Part shown: positions 56,795-64,000 of the stretch, in pieces
Layout: each line of letters starts with the position of its first letter
How positions within the stretch are numbered: the stretch's first letter is position 1
Source of the DNA: Anisus vortex
Lineage: Eukaryota; Mollusca; Gastropoda; Planorbidae
DNA: 64,000 bases
Reading direction: 5' to 3'
NCBI GenBank assembly: GCA_949126835.1
Contig: OX421495.1
Span: 4,666,011 to 4,730,010 of the forward strand
Program-made: the position numbers and the translations under genes
Notes under the pieces: model-generated
Told to the model about the DNA's origin: nothing
The model's database searches: none
Seen by the model: the letters and a program-made list of their open reading frames with translations, nothing else

Positions 56795-57329
56795 TTGTAA
56801 TTTCTTTTTCGAGGCATAGAGAAAGAAGGGCACAACTAGACAACTATATCATGTCTAGTGTCTAATGTCCAGTAGCTGTCACCATGTGTAAAAATAACTT
56901 CTTAATTTTTATAAAAAAATCCATTAAAGGGTTCCATGATAAATAGAAGGTAAGCTTGAGAATAACTGTCCTGGAAATGTTCAGAAAGTAAGGTCAAGGT
57001 CGGTGTTAATTTTTGTCGTCCATCACTGTAAGCAAATTATGAATTTATTTCACCACAATCTCCCCCAGTTATTGAGACTATAATTTGATTACACATCCAC
57101 TCTTCATTCCGCCACCACACAACCCCTTATCCACTGCCCCCACCGCCTTATCCATCTCTCCCCCCAAACACTCCCCAGGGCCTAGCCAATCATTACCGAT
57201 TCCACATACTCGGTAAGCCAGATATCTTCCTCAGAATCCCAAACACCAGAGTCGCTTCCCCCAAGGAGGGGTCACCACATCACTATTGAGCACACGTAGA
57301 GGAGACTTCAGGATCTCCCGCGGGAACAA
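56795..57329. other. Unassigned DNA
   Basis: C-rich at 57095-57180; no gene recognised. Confidence 0.4.
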
Positions 57330-57354
57330 GCTATTTTTTTACAAGTATTTTCTG

Positions 57355-57430
57355 CCTGTCTCTCCGTTTTTCTGTCTCTCTGTCTATCTGTCTGTGTCTG
57401 TCTGTCTGTCTGTCTCTCTCTCTGTGTCTC
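57355..57430. repeat. (TCTG)n/(TC)n low-complexity DNA
   Basis: 'tgtctgtctgtctgtctctc' and related words. Confidence 0.85.
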
Positions 57431-57464
57431 TTTCTTTCTCTATCTCACAGGATCCTTGACTTTT

Positions 57465-57780
57465 GGTCACCTTTTTTTCCCCAGGGACTAAAAGATACTA
57501 CAGTTTTTTTTCCCGTGACCAGCGTAGTTCGTCGGTTTATGTACCCGGAGAAACTGTGATGAACTATTTGTTTTCCGGGACAAAATGGTGGCAGCTATAT
57601 TTTTACTCACAAAACGGCGTTCGTTCATTTTTTTTCCGGGACAAATTGTGTGAGCTTTTTTTTATCCCGGGGACAAATGACGTTCATCTGTAGTTGTTTC
57701 TTTTTAAACAAACATTGGCGAATTTTAATTTCCCCGAATAAAATATGGTGGTTCGGATGTTCTCCGGGACAACATGGTAG
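57465..57780. repeat. Degenerate repeat around 'tttccgggacaaa'
   Basis: Six or seven occurrences of 'ttt(c)ccgggacaa' or 'cccggggacaaatg' at irregular 40-60 bp spacing. Old, diverged array. Confidence 0.55.
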
Positions 57781-57841
57781 GGTGGTTGAACTATATCGTA
57801 TCGAGAAAACTGATTTAGCAGACAGGTACACGCAATCAGAT

Positions 57842-57975
57842 TAAAGACTATCACAAGATGGACCGCTTGTTTTAATATTTCTGCTATTTGATGACTCAAA
57901 TTACTTCTTTTCGGAATTCCCGATTCCCGTTTGCATTGTATACTTCCGATTTATATAATCTCTATGATTTAATTT
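57842..57975. mobile_element. MITE left half, GGACCGCTTG family
   Basis: 'aaagactatcacaagatgga' then 'ccgcttgttttaatatttct' and 'cttttcggaattcccgattc' match the left half of 7798-8109. It directly precedes the foldback copy. Confidence 0.7.
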
Positions 57976-57981
57976 TATAAG

Positions 57982-58142
57982 CAAAGATTATAATAAGATG
58001 GACCGCTTGATCTATTTAAAGAGCTGAATAGTTGGTTTGCGCATGCGCGCCTTTCTGATTTGCACTCAAGTCTTCCGATGCAAACTAACTAACTATCCAG
58101 CTCTATAAATAGATCAAGCGGTCCATCTTATTATAGTCTTTG
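57982..58142. mobile_element. Foldback MITE, GGACCGCTTG family
   Basis: A 161-bp element with ~60-bp inverted arms: 'ataataagatggaccgcttg' on the left and its complement on the right, continuing through 'atctatttatagagctg'-type sequence. The loop is short and holds 'gcgcatgcgcgcc'. Confidence 0.88.
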
Positions 58143-58351
58143 ATCAGTCACATTTTTAGCAGACGAGGTATACATATGCAATGTTTCGCTTCCAAACTGT
58201 ATACAAGATATTGCTAAATGTTTTATAAGTAATGGATATAGACAGGGAGGAATCATACAGGGAATTGTCATGGCATTGAAAGTAGTTTGCTAAGGAGTTG
58301 TTTTTATCCCCTAATATAATTTTGTGGGCATTGTTTGATCTTTATTTCATT
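58143..58351. other. Unassigned DNA
   Basis: No recognised feature. Confidence 0.4.
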
Positions 58352-58359
58352 GTATAAGC

Positions 58360-60371
58360 CAGGAGTCGTCAACCTTTTGCTAATAGTGTGCCAAACTAGG
58401 ATTTCTAATTCATTTAAAGTGCCAACAGCCTAAAAGTCAACCTGCTCTATTATCAACATTATAAGGGTGCGATGACAGTTGGAAAACTCCAGCATTTCTG
58501 TTGTTTTTGCCATACCATGTCATTTCCCTATATCATCTAATAGCTTCCTTCTATGTCTCCCTCTGCATCTCTTACCCTCTATGGTGTTTTCAATTATTTC
58601 TTTTCTTATTTTCTGATTTACTTACGTTGATTTCCTCTTCATGGTCTTTACAAGTAATTCTGTATTAACATTTGACATTTTGAACACCTCCACATTAGAT
58701 TTGTTCTCTTAAAATTATTTTTATAGGACAGTTAATTTAACTCCGTAGCAGGACCAAGGCCGAAATCAAAGGAGATTATTTATAGAGGAACTCGTTAAAG
58801 CGTTTTATATTTAATACAAAATAAACGTGTTTGTGATTATTATTATTTTTATTTGCATTTATATCAAGTGCGATATTTTATTATTAAACTGTCGCATTAA
58901 AAATTATGTGAATTATTGTCTGTACATTATCATTTGTTAGTAAATATGAGAACCTAACACCTGCCAAAATTATTTATATTATTATTTTGATCTTAGTTAA
59001 CTGTACTTTAATGTGTTTTAAAGTTTACGTGCAGCTGGAACTATCGTACAGCGGAAAAGATTCAAAGCAATCATACAAACTGGGTAGTTAATGTAATGTT
59101 TGAAAATATACTTATAAAATTTTCAGTCATATAATATTTATATAATTTTGAAATTTTATTTACGGTTCGATCATTTCAAAGTTATAAATTGTTAGCCATT
59201 TATTCTTTTATAAAAGAAGAAAAAAAGAAATGTAATAGAAATATTACCTTAAAAAAAGGGTTAATTATCTTCATTTAATTAAAAAACGTTTCCACAATTG
59301 ATTCAATAGTGATGCCAAACTAGTTTTGTTTTGTAGTATATCAACTATTACTGACTAATAATTTGTTCTTTATATAAATTAAACAATATTATATGATTAT
59401 ATGTAGGCCTATTACAAGATTTAATTATTAAAAGATTAAAATAATTTACGTTAAAAAGTTAAACATTTCCTGCATTAATTGTTTGTCTATTCAGTATTTC
59501 ATATTTTAAACATTAATAATTACAGAAATTACAGAAGTCTCTTATATTTTATAAATTATTAATATCAAAAAAATGTTTTAGAATTACTTATGTTTATTTT
59601 GAACTAAAGAAGATGAGCATAGAAACTCTTTTAAATGTAATTAGTCTGTATCAATTATTGAGTGGTCAAATGTAGGTGACCTCTTTGTATGCTTAAAACA
59701 GTTTCTTGTGCAATAAAATCTGTTCGCAGGTGTAAGTTGAACCTAAAACTAAAAGAAAAATACCGAATGCCTATCAGTTGAGAGTAGCAGACGACTTTCC
59801 TAATCAGCTTCCTTACAGATTTATTCCGCAAATGGGCACTTTTGGATGCCCATTTTTATAAATGTTTAACATTCGACTTGCTGCATTTTAAAATGGCCAA
59901 TATCCATCCATTAAAAAAAAAAACTACAGCTAAGAAGGTTGTAGTAAGATCAAACCAGTTAGGCTTGATGTGGTATGAAAAAAATGAGTTTATCAATTTG
60001 AAAGTCTTGCCTTTAATTAGAAACACCCGCTATGAGTGCTTCGATGTGCTTCTCTAGAAGCCCAACTATCAATCTTAATATATGCCATTATTTAGGGATG
60101 AACATGTAGTTAAATGTTTTGAACTTTATTTCAAGATATGTCCAGTCTGAATGCAAACTCCAGTGGTCCTTGTAAATGCATGTACAATTCACTGAAATGT
60201 GTCGCTATGTCATTCAGAAACTTCGGCTTCAATAGTCAGTTTTCCTCAATCAGAAACGGAAAATGTTGTTTTTTTTATCAATAAAAAGACTTCTTGGAGG
60301 TCTCTCGCGTGCCATTGAAAATCGCTCTGCGTGCCAAGTTTAGCACGCGTGCCTTAGGTTGCCGACCCCTG
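58360..60371 (+). mobile_element. hAT-like non-autonomous element, GGGGTCGGCAACC family, full copy
   Basis: A 2,012-bp copy from 'caggagtcgtcaaccttttg' to 'ggttgccgacccctg'. The flanks are 'gtataagc' and 'gtataggc' (58352-58359, 60372-60379; 7/8, central TA). An apparent extra insert at about 58465-58725 interrupts the left part. The core 'atacaaactgggtagttaat' and the right subterminal block are well kept. No transposase is recognised. The best reference for the family in this window. Confidence 0.85.
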
Positions 60372-60461
60372 GTATAGGCAAGTTATTAGACTATAGAGAT
60401 AACACAGATATAATCTTGGGTCCGTGTCTTTGTGTGTGTATAGTTGACGAAATAATAAAAA

Positions 60462-60735
60462 AGGTAAAATACTCGTCGGACCAAATTGATCATATGTGCC
60501 GGTGAAGCAGAGTTCACCAGTTTCTGTAGACAGGCATGAAAAGGGGATTTGTGGCCAGCACAATGCCCAGCTGCCTTTACTTTAACCCCAACAAATGTCT
60601 GGTACCCGTCAGAGGTGGGTAGATTCAGGGACACACCTCGAGCCCCAGGAACAAATCCTAGCCTTCACCAGGATTCAAACCCAGGACCTTCGGTACGCCA
60701 GCCGAACGCGCTGCCGGCTCGGCCACCGTATCTCC
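60462..60735 (-). mobile_element. SINE family A copy
   Basis: Full reverse-complement copy: 'gaagcagagttcaccagttt', 'gtggccagcacaatgcccag', 'gggtagattcagggacacac', box B 'ggattcaaacccagg' and head 'gccagccgaacgcgctgccg'. Confidence 0.88.
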
Positions 60736-60800
60736 CACCTGATATTAATTAGGGAAAATTAAAGGCGGCTGGGCATTGTCTTGGCCATACAATCCATTAT
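60736..60800 (+). mobile_element. SINE family A 3' fragment
   Basis: 'acctgatattaattaggg' then 'ggcggctgggcattgtcttg' in the opposite direction to its neighbour, giving a head-adjacent inverted pair. Confidence 0.65.
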
Positions 60801-60964
60801 ATAATCTGAATGGGATACAAAAAACACACACAGACAAAGAATTTAAGTTACATTGTTTGAGACATCTCATATGGTATGTGTTATGTGTTGCGCTCTAATG
60901 AAATTTATGGCAATCATAACGGTTCATAAAATTCTGTAGACTTAAAGGAAATAAAAAGGAATAA

Positions 60965-61054
60965 TTTTTTTTTATATATAATTGCCCTCGAGGGCCGCAT
61001 AATATCAGTTGTCGGGTCGCTTGTGGCCCGCGGGCCGTAGTTTGCCCACCCCTG
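60965..61054. mobile_element. hAT MITE right-end fragment, 'gggccg' type
   Basis: 'gaggg ccgcat', 'ggcccgcgggccgtagtttg' and the terminal 'cccacccctg'. Similar to 30145-30343. The left end is not found. Confidence 0.6.
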
Positions 61055-61632
61055 ACATAGTCAATATTTTTTATTGATCTACTAGCCTTATTGTGGCGTA
61101 GACCTATTAGACATCTATTGAGCTTTTTGATTTGGCAGTAATGTTTCGGCGTTACAAGGATACGCGTTATTGGTTGTAATAAACATCTGTATAACAGAAA
61201 TGGTGTAACATAGAAGTCGGGATGATGTGAGATTGATGTAAAAGAAATGCATGCAGAAAGTAACTTATGTGTTAAATAAGTCGAAGTAAATGAGTGCGAA
61301 TGAAAATTTATGCAAAAGTAAATTTAATGTGAAATATACATATTTATGTAAAGTGAATTCTGTGTAGACTGAAATTGATGTATAGTAATTTATGTAAAAC
61401 AAATTTATGTAAAAATAAATCATAATGTAAAGTAATTTACTGTTGATTAAATAAATTGATGGTTTGTTTAAGTTTATATTATGCTGCACACATTAGAATT
61501 TTTGTTATGATAATGTGACTTAAAAAAAAAAAAAAACAATGATAAATGTTTTTCTTTGCTTGTGAGAATCTCGGGCAAATGTGACATTGCATTTGTCATT
61601 TATTCATCATTTGTCATTAGATTCAGCTAGGG
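61055..61632. other. Unassigned AT-rich DNA
   Basis: Short imperfect repetition of 'aatttatgtaaa' at 61265-61450. Poly-A at about 61524-61538. Confidence 0.45.
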
Positions 61633-63492
61633 CAGGGGTCGACAACCCTTTGCTAACAGTGTGCCAAAGTAGGATTTTTAAAAATTATTCAGCCTAAGCC
61701 TGCTCTATTATATTTAAAATTATTTTTTTATTTTAGGACAACTAATTTAATTCCCTAGCAAGACCAAGACCAAAAGCAGAGGAGATTATACAGAAAAGCG
61801 TTTTATATTTCATACAAAATTAACGTGTTTGTGATTATCATCCTTTTTATTTGCATTTATATCAAATACAATATTTTATTACTAAACTTTCACATTTATG
61901 GTAATTATTGTCTAAACATTATCATTTGGTAGTGAAGATGAGGATGTAACATCTGCTAATATTACTTATATCATGCTCTTGGTTTTTTTCTGTGATGACT
62001 TTTAATAAGTTTTTTTTAATGTTTAGCACAATCATGACAACCTTAGCTCCGTAACCGGAATATTGTTTAGAGTTTAGAGCATAGGTTCTCAACCTTTTTC
62101 GGCTCACCGCCCCCTTTTACAATATATTTCCGCTCACCCCCCCCCCCCTTCCGCCCATCTGGCCTATAGTTTCCGCAATTTTTTTAGGCGGACTAAACTT
62201 TGTGTGTGATTAATTATCTTTAAAAAAAACTGAAAAGGAAACATATTCAATTGTAAGAATTAATAGATCAAAAAATTGCCTTAACAAAAGGTTTAAATAT
62301 ATCAATATTAATGCGAATCCTTTGCCTGGTGTGTTGCTATCAATATGTTTTCTTTTTTTGTTTCAATTTTGGTTGCAAAAGCCCTAGGTCTAATCATCAG
62401 TAATATTTGTTATATTACAAAACATAACTTGTTCGGCATCACTATTGAACCAAATGTGGAAACATTTTTTAGTTAAAGGGGATAATTCGCCCGTTTTATT
62501 TGATCTAATATTTTTGTTTTTTCTTTCTTTTATAAAAAATAAATTTCTTACAATTTATAACTTTGAAATGATCAAACTGTAAAAAGTATTTGAAAATTAT
62601 ATAAATATTATATGACTAAAGAATTTATATGTATATTTTCAAGCATTACAATAACTACCCAGGGTGTATGATTACTACTTATCTATACCACTTAATAATA
62701 ATTGGTCTTTCATTTACTGTCTTGACAGTCCGGTGAACCTACCACAGGACCAGCTGGCGGCACACTATATTTGTCAAATACTGACCTCTACTTTATCGAA
62801 AAGTCACTGCGATTCCTATTTCGTATTAAATATAATAATATGTGGGCATACTGTTGGGGGATATCAGATATTTAGCGGCACTTGCGTTTACATCACATTA
62901 ATTTCATCCTCCAAAAACAAATCGATTCAAATAGCTGAGGTGTTAAAATATATCAGGTACGTTTGTACCTTCCACTTGCCCTGCATCGCCCCCCAATCAC
63001 CCCCGGGAATGTTACCGCCTCCCGGGGAGCGATACCCGTTGAGAACCTATGGTTTAGAGGAATGGATACGTAGTAATCGTAGGCCTACAAACTGGGTAGT
63101 TAATGTAATGTTTAAAAATATACATATACATTTTTTAGTTATATGATATTTATAATAATAAATTTGTTTTAGAATTACTTATATTTATGTTTAAAGAAGA
63201 TGCGCATAAAAACTATTTTAAATGTAGGGCTGATTAGTCTGTATTGTTTTGAATGCACTTCGTTAATTGCATAATGTCAGATACATATTTAGTCACTTCT
63301 GAGTGGTTCAGTGTTGTATGCTTAAAACAGCTTTCATGTGCAAAAAAATCTTTTCACAAATGACAATGTAAGTTGAACCAAAAGCTGAAAGTAGAGTGAA
63401 TGCCTAGCAAATAAGAATAGCAGACGACTATCCTAAGCGGCTTCCTTCCAGATTTTCTTCTGAAAAAGCCCAACTATCTATCGTAATACGTT
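61633..63492 (+). mobile_element. hAT GGGGTCGGCAACC-family copy, right end not reached
   Basis: Left end 'caggggtcgacaaccctttg', flank 'agctaggg'. The body is interrupted by the CATAGG element (62080-63051) and resumes at 63052 with 'aatggatacgtagtaatcgt'. It is broken at about 63492 by the LINE that runs to the window edge. Confidence 0.8.
62080..63051 (-). mobile_element. hAT element with CATAGG ends, perfect TSD
   Basis: A 972-bp copy from 'cataggttctcaacc' to 'ccgttgagaacctatg', flanked by a perfect 8-bp TSD 'gtttagag' at 62072-62079 and 63052-63059. It is a reverse-oriented, shorter relative of 42296-45198. Its interior at about 62400-62695 is the reverse complement of the core of the GGGGTCGGCAACC family. 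It also holds a family-B SINE piece at 62715-62762. Confidence 0.88.
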
Positions 63493-64000
63493 GCAGACAA
63501 CGTAAGAAACCTGGGTGTCACCCTCGATTCACAGTTGTCTTTCGATGCCCACATTGGATTTCTATGCAGAGGCCTTTATTTACAGCTGCGTAGACTTGGT
63601 CAGATACGGCCCTATTTGTCACTTGAGTCAACTAAGAAACTTTATACTGTCACGCCTCGACTACTGCAATGCTCTGCTTATCGGGCTACCTGACGATAAG
63701 GTCGCCAAATTACAGCGAATACAAAACAGTGCCGCTCGCCTAGTCATGCGTAAGTCAAGGCGAGATTATGTGACAGTTCTCCTGCGTCAGCTCCATTGGC
63801 TCCCCGTGAAAGCCAGAATCGAGTATAAAGTGGCGCTATTTTGCCATCAGTGCATTTGTAATAACGAGTTTCCGTCCTATCTCAAGGAACTAATAACACC
63901 ATATGTCCCTCAAAGAACACTTCGTTCTGCCAACTCATCGCTTCTGGAAGAGCCCCGTTTCTCTCTGATGACCGTTGGCCTTAGAGCCTTCTCAGTATCC
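63493..64000 (+). pseudogene. CR1/Jockey-like LINE RT fragment, continues past the window
   Basis: The frame from 63493 reads 'NVRNLGVTLDSQLSFDAHI' and 'LRRLGQIRPYLSLESTKKL'. After a frameshift near 63648 the second frame, open to the end, reads 'SRLDYCNALLIGLP', 'KLQRIQNSAARLVMRKSRRD', 'LLRQLHWLPVKARIEYKVAL' and 'TLRSANSSLL'. This is the RT thumb and C-terminal region; the palm is missing (5' truncation). It is inserted in a hAT copy. The C-terminus and 3' tail lie beyond 64000. Confidence 0.9.

Noticed and set aside
62664..63146. 160-codon plus-strand frame
   Set aside because: It crosses a hAT end, its TSD and the flanking hAT copy, so it cannot be a real gene; no domain recognised.

Overview
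Kind of organism. This is animal nuclear DNA, AT-rich and non-coding over nearly its whole length. It holds tRNA-derived SINEs, non-LTR retrotransposon (LINE) 3' ends, hAT DNA transposons, MITEs, many minisatellites and an unusual number of long G/C homopolymers. The SINE and LINE types resemble those I know from gastropod molluscs, so a snail or sea slug is my best guess, but that is inference from repeat style. No host protein-coding exon, tRNA, rRNA or other host RNA gene could be supported. The window is best read as intergenic DNA or a very large intron.

Layout. 1-5.4 kb: a 30-bp minisatellite, an (AT)n tract, SINEs of two families, a LINE C-terminal fragment, and two minisatellites that grew inside SINE copies. 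5.4-10 kb: mostly unassigned, with poly-G runs, one complete 312-bp MITE and a LINE 3' fragment. 10.3-13.8 kb: a nested stack in which a MITE is split by a 3-kb hAT element, itself carrying two LINE 3' ends, a SINE and an antisense LINE fragment. 14-23.5 kb: C-rich sequence, more hAT, MITE and LINE fragments, 20-bp arrays, and a 674-bp TIR element. 23.9-24.3 kb: a near-perfect 390-bp palindrome with a SINE in each arm. 24.4-27.4 kb: another long hAT copy with nested insertions. 28-33 kb: low-complexity arrays and a 13-bp minisatellite with a 372-bp higher-order period. 33.1-34.9 kb: a different hAT that keeps a decayed transposase C-terminus and contains an antisense LINE. 35-42 kb: GATA-type DNA, a 29-bp array, a ~38-bp array and unassigned DNA. 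42.3-45.2 kb: a hAT with CATAGG ends that contains sequence of the other hAT family and a 36-bp minisatellite. 45.5-57 kb: small hAT, SINE and LINE pieces, the longest open LINE fragment (279 codons at 50.4 kb), a second copy of an 81-bp TTAA-flanked MITE, and a 20-bp array. 57.8-64 kb: foldback MITE, two more long hAT copies, and a LINE that runs off the window end.

How it fits together. Three patterns stand out. First, every hAT insertion with a readable target-site duplication has TA at the centre of the 8-bp site, which points to Buster-type hAT transposition; transposase remnants are present in two elements. Second, one SINE family ends with the same 3' tail as a LINE whose short 3' fragments recur six times, so they look like a SINE/LINE partnership. 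Third, at least three minisatellites arose by expanding a short segment inside a transposable element. All calls come from reading the sequence by eye; no database search was run.
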